Positions 39,046 through 51,316 of a DNA stretch of 64,000 nt are shown piece by piece (positions within the stretch are counted from its first letter, which is position 1; every line of letters begins with the position of its first letter). A program made the translations under genes and the position numbers. This stretch comes from Irpex lacteus (taxonomy: Eukaryota; Basidiomycota; Agaricomycetes; Polyporales; Irpicaceae), in contig MQVO02000020.1 in NCBI GenBank assembly GCA_001986395.2, positions 558,001 to 622,000 on the forward strand. The letters are read 5' to 3'. The notes beneath the pieces are model-generated. The model ran no database searches. It was given only the letters and a program-made list of their open reading frames with translations, and was not told where the DNA came from.

Positions 39046-41036
39046 AAGTATGCACGCATTCGGTCAAAATACGTACCTTTGTAATACCGGCTGTGTGTCG
39101 CGAGTGTCCTAGTCCTCACGTCGGTCGGTCGGTCGGCCTCGTCTTCTGGGTCATCGGAAAATGCATGTCAACTAAACGAGTCCTCGCGCGAAGACAGCCG
39201 TAGCACATACCAAGTAATCTTCAGGAGTTGGATTCGCGTGCTTCTGCGCGCGTTACGAGAGTCCCAACGCGTATCTAACAAACGTAAAGCCGAGCTTCAG
39301 CAACGCGTCTACCGGTATCAACGCACAACGTGCACAACATTTGAGCCTCGCGGATACACTCACCTTCAAATGCGTCCAGGCCGCTTCAGAACAGTATACC
39401 ACACAAGACTTGTGTCAGCGTCGCACTATGTATATAGCAGCGATAACCCGAACTGGCGAGATGCATAATGTTCTGATTGGCCTTTTAGTGGTCGAATACG
39501 ACGAGGATATGGCGTACCTGGATGCACGCGACGTTGCGATGGTGTTTCTCGACGAACGGCCGCGGTTTTCAAATGCGTCTGAAGACGAGGCAGCATCATA
39601 TCAGCCGTCGAAACTACAACAGCGATTAGCCTCAAGCGCGAACGTACTCGCTTCGGATGGAGGTCAAATAGATTTCGACGTCCGCGCGGAACGTCCGAGT
39701 CGAAGTCTAACAAACGGACGTCTGGTTATTTCCTGACATACGCTGATATGTTGCGAAAGATCTCACTTACGCGGGCTTTTTTGACTTTTATTTTTATGGG
39801 CAGACCAATTGGACGGTCTCGATAACCAGGAGAGGGGAGATGCGAGCTTTTCGAGTTTTCGAACGCGAGCGATAGTTCTGTTTTAGATCGCAGCAGAGAG
39901 AGAGGTAACAGATGATAAGCAAGCAATTTTGAATATACGGTCGCAATAGATGTTGAGCACTGAGATACTAGAAGGATGTGGTTGTCGCAGTCGAGAAACA
40001 AGACGCGGGGTTGTGCGACCTCGTTGCGGCCGTGTGCAGAGGTCGCGGTGAAGTTGTGGCTTATCTCGATTCAAGTTCCCCGCGAGTGTCCTTACACGAG
40101 GCTCTCGTGCGCTTCCCACCACTGCCGATATGAGCTTCGAATTCACTTCTACCTCAGTGCCCTGGGAGCAGCATCGAGTTGTCAATGCAGTGAAAATCAC
40201 ACGTCGTGTTTGGGTGAACAGCATACGAGTAGCAGAGAACGTACGCGGTGTCCGAGTGCTCGACTATTATCACCCTTAGGCACGCTTGAAGTACAGAGCT
40301 TCCCCGTACCTTCGAGATTAGCAAACGCACATTGATTTGCAGATTTCGATAAACTGGTTAATAAAACAAAAACATAGCAGGTCGTAGGGGAAGCTTAACC
40401 AGAATTGTCAAAGTCCGTGAATGAGTCGACAAAGAAGTGAAGAGCCCATCAGCCCCAGGGTGCTACTACAACAAAAACTAGAATGCGTAATGTAACGGCA
40501 AGGAGGCAGCGGTAGCAGGGATGATCTCGATAGATGTATGACTCGTCGTGAGACATGAGTTGTTAAATAAGGCGGCAGCGGGTGACGAAGAAGGGGAGAG
40601 GCCAGGGAGTGATACAGATACCAAAGACAACGACGGATGGGATCTGGGAACACTTGCGCGTGCACGATACAACACAAGGACGGGAAGTATTTCTTGAAGG
40701 CACAGTACATCAACAATTCGACTATAGTTGTAAAACAAACAAAAATACACTTGGACTGCGCCACTTTGGATATATAAGAGGTGCACAAACATCGTTTATC
40801 GTGTGCAACCGTTGGTGTAAGGAGGGACATGGGGACGTGAGATAGGGGCATTAGTCGGATGGGGGAGTCTACTTGCATATAGACAGCGATAGGTGGGCAA
40901 TCATGGGAGACCGAGTGGGATCAAGAGAGGGGGAGACAGAGGAACAGCAGGAGGAGAGGTAGGAACTTCGCGTCACCGATAGGACGCGTCGGGAAACACC
41001 ATCCAGACGAGACGGCATTTAGCAAGAGGTAGCAAC
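39046..41036. other. Gene-poor 2 kb gap upstream of DNMT1, downstream of HOG1
   Basis: The left part (39046-40330) is CpG-rich, and CpG-rich DNA tends to stay open in several frames. A plus-strand frame runs to 39736 (ATG at 39428, about 103 codons), mirrored by an equally open minus-strand frame, so neither is believed. A short GGTC tandem (about 39118-39133) is present. The right part (40340-41036) is the HOG1 3' flank. No tRNA or transposon was recognised. Confidence 0.5.
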
Positions 41037-42922
<1,886 letters not shown>

Positions 42923-43676
42923 GTGCTCAACGTTGCGAGGAACTGTGGCGTCGAGTGGTGGATGTAGTGGCTAGAAGGGGTGGAGGAGTTGGGAGTAGTT
43001 GAGAGCGTTGGTGCCAGAAAGATGAAGCCTTGAAGAGACCTGGGCGATGGCCCAATCTGACTGTCTGTCACGCTGGAGCTGCATCTGTCACACCGCGTCC
43101 CCCTCTTATTCTCGCCGTCACACTCTCCTCGGCAGCCCCCGTTCTCCCCTCCACTCTCCTTGGCTCTGTCCACACACTGTCACGCTTATGCTGTTACTAC
43201 CATCCCGACTTTCTTCTGACCTCTCCCGCCTCCTGGAGCATTTTCCTGCGATTTTCACTGCCATTATCTACGATCTCGAGGCAGTCACGATGACGTCTGT
43301 GTGAGAAGACCTGGGCGCGATTCGCCCTAGAGATAGACGCTCAGATTGGAGTCCCTGTCATTTCCGCTTCTCTGCGAATTCACGCTCGCTTTCAGGGCGC
43401 ACTCAAAGAAGAGGTCTTTCAGCTCGGCCTTGTCTTCACCAGGTTACAGAACTCAGAGAAGTTGTCAATATTATACTTGTGGCCATGATTCGAGGGACAG
43501 AAAGAAAGCGTAACAACCGCGGGCAATTAACCTCACATTATATTTCAGGGCTCTCACGTCATCTCACTCACTCATGAAATGACCAATCATATGTTACTTG
43601 GACTACTTCAATGGAACGGCAGCCCACGACGCTTGTTCTCCCACCACCACTTTCACCTGCGGTACACATACTCACT
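42923..43676. other. Divergent promoter region (HOG1 minus / CBR plus)
   Basis: 754 bp lie between divergent start codons. A pyrimidine-rich stretch (about 43085-43260) contains two C5 runs, one of which includes CCCCT, the core of a fungal stress-response element. One such pentamer is expected by chance, so this is weak. No gene is supported. Confidence 0.4.
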
Positions 43677-45020
43677 ATGTCGTTCATTAGAGCTTCTCTC
43701 AGTGCTCGCACAATTGTATGTATTTCTCAGATCATACGTGCACAGCTGTAAACTCAGAACTGTTCGACAGGCTGCAAACGCGCGCCGGTACACTACGGCA
43801 CCTCCTCCTGCTGCCAAATCCTCTAACCTTCCACTTATTCTCGGTGGTCTCGGTACGTGCTTGTAGTGACGACTTTACCTCCCCGCAATTCTAATATGAC
43901 GTGTCAGGTGTTGCTGGGCTTGCTGGTTATGTTTACATCGACCGCTCCGGTGCCAAGGTTGTCCCGAAGAAGGTGCAAGAGAAGAGTCCGCTCGACCCCA
44001 ACAACTTCGTCGAGTTCAAGCTCAAGAAGGTAGAGCCATACAACCATAATACTGCAAAGTACGTCATCCCTTCTTGTTACTGTATCACACGTTTCGGCCG
44101 AACTGACCCGTGCGTTACCTGCCAGGTACATCTTTGAGCTACCAGAGGGCGAAGCCTCCTTGCTTCCTATCGCATCGTGCGTCGTGGTCAAGTCCGCCAG
44201 CGACGCTGTGAAGCCGTTGGTCGACAGCAAGGACAAACCCATCATTCGGCCTTATACACCCATCTCGCCCTCCGATGCTGAAGGCGAGCTCACCTTCCTG
44301 ATCAAGCGGTATGAGGAGGGCAAGATGTCGCAGTACATCCACAGCCTGAAGCCTGGAGAGAAGCTCGCCATCAAGGGTCCTATTCCCAAGATCCCATATG
44401 AAGGTGCGTTACGGTGAACCTCACCCCGCAGCATAGAGTACTGAACAAATTCTCGACAGCGAACAAGTGGGACGAGGTTGGCCTCATTGCTGGAGGTAGC
44501 GGCATGTGCGTGTGCCAGTCAATTTGCAGCACTGTTCGCGACCACTGACGCTTCGGTTTCTCCACAGCACCCCAATGTACCAGGTAGTCGATCACGCCCT
44601 CGCCGACCCGAACAACAAGACCCGCTTCACTCTCATCTTCGCCAACGTCACCCCCTCCGACATCCTCATGAAAGAGGAGTTCGACGCCCTCAAGGCGAAG
44701 TACCCCAAGAACCTCAACGTCGTATACACCGTTGACAAGCCCGAGGGCGACTGGAAGGGCCCCGTCGGGTATATCAACAAGGAGTTGATCCAGCAACACA
44801 TCGCCCCGGCGAGCTTGGGCGAGAAGGTGAAGGTGCTGGTGTGTGGACCTCCAGGCCAGGTGAAGGCCCTTGCAGGGAAGAAGGATGGGATGAAGCAGGG
44901 TGCGCTGGATGGTATTTTGAAGGAGCTTGGGTACACCGAGGATCAGGTATGCTTCGTTTGTCGATGGTGTGTGTATTCATGACTTATGAGTTATGTTCGC
45001 AACAGGTGTTCAAGTTCTAG
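43677..45020 (+). CDS. NADH-cytochrome b5 reductase, mitochondrial type (MCR1-like)
   Basis: This FAD enzyme passes electrons from NADH to cytochrome b5 and, in fungi, supports sterol synthesis and ascorbate-type radical recycling. The ATG at 43677 opens MSFIRASLSARTI, an amphipathic arginine-bearing presequence, followed after two introns by a hydrophobic anchor LPLILGGLGVAGLAGYVYI. This leader-plus-anchor layout is that of MCR1 rather than of the microsomal CBR1. The flavin motif is RPYTPISP (about 44249), the second FAD segment is KGPIPKIPYE and the NADH-binding motifs are GGSGITPMYQV (split by an intron at about 44504-44567) and VCGPPGQ (about 44838). The last exon after an intron adds the family C-terminus VFKF and TAG at 45018-45020. 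The gene has six introns and is intact. Mitochondrial location is inferred from the N-terminus. Confidence 0.92.
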
Positions 45021-45814
45021 AAAACTGTATCCGTTACTACTACTCTCAGTAATAAGTTATAATATTTTGATTGTTTCGTCTTTACGGAGTTCGAATCATG
45101 ATCTTATAACGGTAGACGGTCAACCGTACAGTGCGCCTCATGTTCACGGCTCGAGGCCCATGTCTGAACGACTGCTTTGGCATACTGGCCAGGTCTCGGC
45201 GCGAAGATCTTCCACTATTTCCTCAATTATAACTACTGCCTCCTTGACTGACCGCATCAATCCCTCACAAAGCTTTAACATCCTAACAGTGTTGAAGATA
45301 CTGTGCACTCCCAAAACTGCGAAGACGTTTCAGCAAAACGCGAAGGCACAATCTCTGACAGATCAAGACAACGTAAGGTTTGTCGTTTGACTGAACTTAA
45401 CATCAGGTGTACAGAAAAACTGATTGTCGCTCTTTTCCAATCAATATGCAGAACTGCGCTGCCTCCCATGTCGACTGCTTTATACCACTGACATTCCTTC
45501 GAAATGATGAAAGCGTTCTACGCCAGGATCCGTCACGAATTTCATAGAGTTTATATCGGCGGTAACGTACCCTGCCAGCGTCCTACTACAAAATCCGAAG
45601 AAGAATGTCAATGACCGGAGGCAAGGCGGTCACGGCTTTGAGAGACCTAGGTTCAGCTAGCTCTGTCAGCTGGCAGGGGATCGCTAGACGTTCACCAGTG
45701 CCGACTTGGTTATAAGGCCACCATCCGTGGAAGGGATCGGCCAAGGCAGTACAACACTACCTTCTCTCGCCATCTCCTCAATCAGCTACACAGCACCCTC
45801 CCTCTATTGGCAAG
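45021..45814. other. Intergenic spacer with TATA box of secreted-protein gene
   Basis: No gene is supported, and the open frames at 45275-45491 mirror each other on the two strands. A TATAAGG at 45711-45717, 104 bp before the ATG at 45815, is a reasonable TATA box, suggesting a regulated promoter for the next gene. Confidence 0.5.
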
Positions 45815-46550
45815 ATGCATACCTTCACTCTCTTGAGCTCGCTTGCGGCCGCCATCACGGCCGTCTTGGCTGATTGCTCCTCTTTGGGGGCTGGCGCGAG
45901 CAATGCCGTCTCTGGGACGTTCAACCTCGCGGCGTTCAATCCCGCTACAAACACTACTAGCCCGTTGCACATTCTGAACGCTGTGACGATTCCTCTGACG
46001 ACGTATCATGTCGCTGGTGCAAGTATCATCCTGGCCTCGCCCTCCTTCAGATTGCTTATCTTGTTTTTGTATGACAGACGGCCAGCAGCCCCACATTTGG
46101 CTGGCTCGGCTTGACGATGTCCGGAGGCGTTATCACGACCATTACGCCTCGCCCGACCACCTCTCCGGCGTACACCGTCGGGAACCTCTCTCCCAACAGT
46201 GGGTTTCCGCCCAACCCTCCAGGACCGTTCGTCACCTTCGCGAACACCGGAACCCCGTCCTCTGCATTCTGTGTTGTCGTGAGCTACCTCGAACCTCGTC
46301 TCTTCACTCCCCAGTCACTGAAAATGGTCTCTCATCTTAGCCTGAGAATATCAGCGGCGCGAACCAGCTCGTCGTCGCGTTCAACGGGTTCACGAACCTT
46401 TTCTCGATCTGTGAGAGCTTCGTCTCGCAGACTTTGACGGATACGCCGGTGTTGTTGTTCAACGCGTCGCGCAGTGCGTTTGGAGATGGGAATGATACGT
46501 ACGATGGCTCGTCTTGTGTGTCGGTGACTCTGTTGGCCGTTCCGGCATGA
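45815..46550 (+). CDS. Small secreted protein, about 200 residues
   Basis: The ATG at 45815 begins a clear signal peptide (MHTFTLLSSLAAAITAVLADC). The mature part is rich in Thr, Ser, Asn and Pro, with N-glycosylation sequons (NTTS, NISG, NASR, NDTY) and few cysteines. Two introns are needed. The second (about 46280-46348) is clear, joining AFCVV to NISGANQLVVAFNGFTNLFS. The first lies at about 45999-46085, but its exact donor is ambiguous: GTATCA, GTCGCT and GTGCAA all occur and only some keep frame. The last exon ends TLLAVPA and TGA at 46548-46550. No enzyme family was recognised. Possible roles are cell wall protein or effector-like secreted protein. It lies tail-to-tail with the pepsin-like gene, 215 bp apart. 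Confidence 0.7.
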
Positions 46551-46765
46551 GGAAGAGCTTCAGCCGTACTATAAATGTCAATAGGATACACTAAGAGACA
46601 GAAAGTCTGGTGTTACAATACGACTATATTGTGTGTTTAGGTAGATTATGGAATGAGTCCGTGTGCGATAGGTCCGTGTACTAAAAGGAAGATCAGTAAA
46701 GTGTCCGAGCTATCAAAGATGTCCATGTAGATTACAATTAGATATTATCATACGATATTCAACGC

Positions 46766-48713
46766 TTACAAGCGACGACAGGAATGCGACGCATACGTAG
46801 GCGGCGCAACACTAATACTGTACCGGTCCTCCAGTGAGGGTCTCGGCTGAAGCACCGCATGCCTGCTCGGTGCAAGTTGCTGTCGTTGTCGCCTGTGGTA
46901 GTCCATCACCGAAGTAGGAGATGGAAGGGTGAACGGCTCGAGGTGCCACATAGAGCGGCGGACCACGGGAGGTTTTTTCTCATCTCGGTATGCCGGAAGA
47001 CTGTCTCTGGTACGTATTCTTCGCCGGCAGTTTCGACAAAGGCATATGATCCCAATGATGCTGATGATAATTAGTGCTGCTCCTCCTAGTGCGCCACCGA
47101 TGATTGGTCCAAGCATGGATGAACGATTTGGTGGTGGAATACCGGAGCCTGGTTTATTGGCGAAGCCAATGGAGGGTACGCCTGTGCGCGGGACATTAAA
47201 AATTCTAGACGGATGAATATGAGCGACCTTCGCGGACGCAGTGAATGTATGACCATAAGTACGCACAAGTATAAACTGCTTATGAAACGCGAGCCAAAAA
47301 CGTACGTCGTCTCAAAAGCGTTTGTCCAGGCTTCAATTTCGCTGACACAGATTCCATCCGAGAGGCGAACCACAAGCTTGGACTGGTCGAGGACGAAGCT
47401 TCTGCCATTGATAGATATTGCGAACGCAAACTGAGAGTCACAAGGCAGTGTCCACGCTTGCGAGAGATTACCCAGTGTCGAGAGGTCTTCCTGCAGAACA
47501 GCCCCAGGAATAGCAGCGTCTGGCGAAGAAAGAAAAATGTCAGACTGGTTGGAAACAATCGTAGTAAATAAACTCACGAATCAGGAGAGCCTGGTCCCGC
47601 GGTAGGTAAAGGTTAGTATAGATAGGGTCGATGTCCACAACTATTTCCCCCGTGGATGACGACTGGATTTGTCCATTGGTGAACGACCAGCCATCGAGTA
47701 CGACCGTCCAATCGGAGACTGGTATGCTGCCGTTTCCGGATGCCATATAGGAGTTGACGTTGGCGGCGACCCATGAGATACTATCCGAAGCCACCAACTG
47801 CTGGTCCAATGGCAGAAGTTGTAGTGTCCCAGCTCGTGTGCCCGCAGTCACCGATAGGCTGTTGTTCAGAGATGTTCTGGAGGCTTGTGGAAGCTTGACC
47901 GGAGGTTCGAGAGAAAGCCCAAATGTAAAGTTCTCGGCAGTTGGCGACTGCCGAAGCCACTGCCCGACCATAGAATCCTCCAAAGTGGGACGGTAGACAC
48001 TTGATGTCCCCGATGTGGTGTCAAAGTGCCTACGATTGGTGCCCAGACCGACAACTCCGGAGATTTCGCCGCGAAGAATATTATGCTGCATGTTATTCAC
48101 GACAAACACTGCCAGTATCACCATCTGTCAATCTTTGAGCGTAACGACTAATGAGTCCCGACGCTTACCAGTTTGGTTTTCGTAGTGCCACTGACCACCT
48201 CCGGAACTAAAGAGAGCGCATGTCTCTTTCACCACCGTCGTGTTCGTCTGCTCGCCAAAGAGGGATATCTCGGCAGACCGCGCGACCACTTGTGCGGTGA
48301 GGGAGTCTGTTTGATTGTACCTATGTAGCAGGCTCGTGATGAGATCTCCGACGTATAAACACCATTATACGCACAGATTACGATTAGAGTTCAGGTTGCT
48401 TCCGGTACCGGCAATAAAGGTTAGGCCTGTGCTTGTTGTGAAAGTGACGTAGAAATTCTGGCGAGTCGGGCTTCGAGACTGCATCATATGAAGTGAGTAA
48501 GCATTCATGCACACTGGAGTGAGGGATACCCACGATGGACATATCGGCCACATAACTTCCACTACTGTCGAAGGTAAGCGGAATTTCGGCACCTAGAGTG
48601 GGATCGTCGTAACCTTGGTCCATCACCTGAGGATCATTTATGCCCTGCGTGCAGGTGGTACTGACGATGTTCAACAGGTAGAGCGTAGCTGAGAGGTATC
48701 GGGTGAGATGCAT
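46766..48713 (-). CDS. Pepsin-like (A1) membrane-anchored protein, catalytic site apparently lost
   Basis: The fold resembles the aspartic peptidase A1 family. The ATG (complement, 48713) opens a signal peptide (MHLTRYLSATLYLLNIVSTTC). Sequence around NFYVTFTTSTGLTFIAGTGSNL (about 48440) matches the first active-site loop, but the DTGS motif reads GTGS. GVVGLGTNRR (about 48045) matches the conserved GxxGLG strand. The second active-site loop (VVDTGT in active enzymes) reads VVDIDPIYTNLYLP (about 47625). WTLPCDSQFAFAISINGRSF (about 47440) matches the C-lobe. A transmembrane helix GPIIGGALGGAALIIISIIGIICL (about 47110-47040) and a basic cytosolic tail follow, ending CRRL and TAA at 46766-46768. 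The first catalytic Asp is missing and the second loop is altered, so it is likely a non-proteolytic surface protein. Homology is inferred from spacing and these anchor motifs. Exon edges near 47215-47290 are uncertain. Confidence 0.65.
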
Positions 48714-49645
48714 GGCGATGGGGGTGTTGTAGGCTCACAGCCATATTATATGAGAAGGCTTGAATCACCAGGAGCTGCAATGTATTGGCGCTAAAGAGAA
48801 TAACGTTCACTATCAGTGGGAACTGATCAATTCGGAACGTTATGAAACTTCAGAGCCGTGCCTACTTTTAGAGTTCCGCGCATCAGTGATTTGAAGAGGC
48901 ACTGCGTGGTTTGCTGTTTTTAGCATACGGAACGTCCATATCTTCTATGTCCGGTGACAGTATGTACCGAACAAGCGTGTATAGCAACTTGAAGCTGGAC
49001 TCGGTTCAGGAAGACTACAGCATTGCACACGCAAGAGGGTATGAAACGGCGGAGAAAGGCTCTTTGCGAGAGATCTTTGCGGCGTCTGTGATGTACTCGT
49101 CATCAATCGATACCCAGAGAGCGCGAACAGCCTCAAGAACTCACAACTTCTTTATCAAAACCGTATTTCCCAGAAAGGACCGAATCTTCGTAGTATGCTG
49201 AGCTTTGTTCCACTTGATGCTTGACAATATCATGCATTGATTGGCCAATGCACAGTACAGACAGTACCGGCCCAGAAGGCCGCTGCGCCACCCTTCAGTG
49301 CCTCATCCACATCACATTAAGCACAGTGGGCTCCATAATTTCTCCTACGGAGCTAAACACTGTCTCATCAGCGCTGGAAGTCTTGTCTGTCGCATAGTTT
49401 GTGAGAAAGCTTACCACTTCGGGCAGTCTGCAACATGAGTACGCCCTCTGCCCAGACGTCTTCTGGGCCCATTACGTAGCGAGCGGTATGGATATCCATG
49501 ATGCGATCCCGTGTCCCCAGGACGCCACTCGTCTGAATTAAAGTGACGCAGTTGCCCTGTCTCCTCCTCCAAACTCGTATAATTGTATATATTCGCCTGC
49601 AAAGTGAAACGCAGTGCGAAACTGAAAAAACCACAGCCACCCAGA
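48714..49645. other. Divergent promoter region (A1-like minus / SDR copy 1 plus)
   Basis: No gene is supported. An open frame at 48911-49201 has no partner exons or family signal. From about 49334 rightward the sequence is the left end of the tandem SDR duplication. It includes the TATA element listed separately. Confidence 0.5.
49586..49593 (+). promoter_or_regulatory. TATA-like element of SDR copy 1
   Basis: TATATATT lies 60 bp upstream of the ATG, at the position equivalent to the TATATAAG of copy 2. Its conservation between the duplicates supports a functional core promoter, although copy 1 has the weaker match. Confidence 0.5.
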
Positions 49646-50699
49646 ATGTCAGGCCACAACCCCACCGAGTTCGCCGCTACGAGTTTGTTCAACGTCGAAG
49701 GATGGACCGTACTTGTCACGGGAGGTGGCACAGGCATCGGATTGATGATAGCTCAGGCCTTCGCGAACAACGGAGCTCGGGTATACATCGTTGGTAGGCG
49801 AAGCGAAGTTCTGTTGAAGAGTGCCGAGACCTGGGGTGCTAAGCTTGCCAATTCTGAGGGCCAGCTTATCCCCTTGACTGCAGATATCAATAGCAAAGAG
49901 TCTATCCAAATACTTGCAGATGAGATCAAGTCTAAGGAGAAGAAGCTTGACGTACTGGTAAACAACGCAGGCGTTCACTTGGAGACGAGTAACACGGGCG
50001 GGATTCGGGCAGAGAGCCCGGAGGCATTGAAAGAGTTTCTTTGGGACCACAGTTGGGACGACTGGGAGACAACATATCGTACGAATGTCATAGGGTAAGG
50101 TCTCATCCGGCCAGTTTAGAGGCTTTATGCTTACCATTTACAAAGACACTTCTTTACGACGATCGCGTTCCTCCCTCTGCTCACCGCGGCCAAACGACCT
50201 GACTACACTCCGAGTGTTATCAATGTGTCGTCTATCGCTGGAATCACTCGCACAACCCGGTATTGCTTCATGTATAGCGTCTCAAAAGCTGCTTCCATCC
50301 ATCTCAACACTCTCCTGGCTCAAGAATTACGAAAACCTGGAGTAGAGATTCGTGTCAACTCGATTGCGCCTGGTGTTTTCCCGAGTCAAATGACCTGTAC
50401 GTACCCCTATTGTTTTCTTGAACATTGCAACTGACCACTCTCAGCCAATGTAAAAGACGAAAGTAACAAATCTCACATCTTTGTCAACAACGACTATAGG
50501 GAGAGGATGGGTATTCCTGAGGCCGTTGGGCGGCCAGGGTCAGAAACAGACATTGCACAAACAGCATTGTTCTTAGCTTGTAACCAATATCTTTGTGGTC
50601 AAGTAAGTATCTCGTCTTTCATTATTGCACACATACGGGAAGCTTACTTTGACCCAGACTATCGTTGTAGATGGAGGCCACTTGCTAGAGAATCCTTGA
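49646..50699 (+). CDS. Short-chain dehydrogenase/reductase, tandem copy 1
   Basis: NAD(P)-dependent oxidoreductase of the classical SDR family. The ATG at 49646 gives MSGHNPTEFAATSLFNVEG. The cofactor motif is TGGGTGIG (about 49719), followed by NNAG (about 49957). After an intron (50094-50150) come the catalytic Ser in NVSSIAG (about 50224), the Tyr-x-x-x-Lys motif in MYSVSKAAS (about 50270) and the SIAPGVFPSQMT segment. Two more introns (about 50397-50445 and 50603-50658) lead to the last exon TIVVDGGHLLENP and TGA at 50697-50699. The length of about 300 residues is normal. The substrate is unknown; homologues include 3-oxoacyl-reductase-like and secondary-metabolism enzymes. It is the first of a direct tandem pair. 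Confidence 0.9.
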
Positions 50700-51316
50700 T
50701 CGTGTCGACAGTTAGCCATCAGATCATCTGTAAAGTGTAACAATTGCGTACATCCGAGTCAATCAGCCAGAGCATTATACTTCACGCTTAGAAACAGAAC
50801 GCTTGCGTACACGATGTGCATACAGTCAAAGTGACCAGTTTGGTGTGTACGGTGAAGGGGTATGACTTCAAGGAGCTTAGACGAGGAACTTGAGGTTACT
50901 GATACGTTACAGCTCAAAATTATTGCTTGACTCTTGAGCGTGATACCGGGCATGAATACTGATATTAAGAGTACAGAGGGTTTCATGATTCCTCCTACGA
51001 AGCACAACGGGATTTTTCAGTGCCAAAGCCTGGTTTTGTCGAACAAATTGTGAGAAGGCTTACCGCATGCGGCAATCTACCGTACGAGTACCCCCTCTAC
51101 CCAGACATTGCATACTGTAGTCCTCTTACGTAGGTATGCGGATCGTGTGAAGTATGGCGCATGCCCAGGATGTGATCCCGGTGTCCACAGGATGGTCGAC
51201 TCTGGTGACGTCAAGAATGACTGGTTGTCGACTCCCCCAGACTTGTATAATCGTATATAAGTAATCGTCTTCACGAGGAGACGACGTGCAAACTATTCGA
51301 AGCGCAGTCACCCACT
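50700..51316. other. Spacer between the SDR copies (3' flank of copy 1, promoter of copy 2)
   Basis: The left part matches the flank downstream of copy 2. From about 50984 the sequence matches the promoter of copy 1. No extra gene was seen, and the duplication junction lies near 50920-50984. Confidence 0.6.
51254..51261 (+). promoter_or_regulatory. TATA box of SDR copy 2
   Basis: TATATAAG lies 63 bp upstream of the ATG. It is a good TATA consensus in the same position as the weaker element of copy 1. Confidence 0.6.

Larger units (their letters stand above)
49334..50920 (+). repeat. Tandem duplication, unit 1 (promoter + SDR gene + 3' flank)
   Basis: The unit aligns by eye with 50984-52590 over promoter, gene and 3' flank. 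Examples are CATAATTTCTCCTACGGAGC (49334) against CATGATTCCTCCTACGAAGC (50984), and the downstream CAAGGAGCT elements near 50868 and 52537. The offset is about 1650-1670 bp with small indels. Confidence 0.85.

Noticed and set aside
39428..39736. Plus-strand frame of about 103 codons upstream of DNMT1
   Set aside because: The opposite strand is equally open, there are no exon partners or family resemblance, and CpG-rich DNA here tends to stay open by chance.
40408..40878. Minus-strand frame of 156 codons downstream of HOG1
   Set aside because: It lies in the 3' flank of HOG1, is pyrimidine-rich on that strand, overlaps another open frame and shows no family signal.
43085..43140. STRE-like CCCCT near the HOG1 and b5 reductase promoters
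   Set aside because: A pentamer in a C-rich stretch is expected by chance and is not clustered with other copies.
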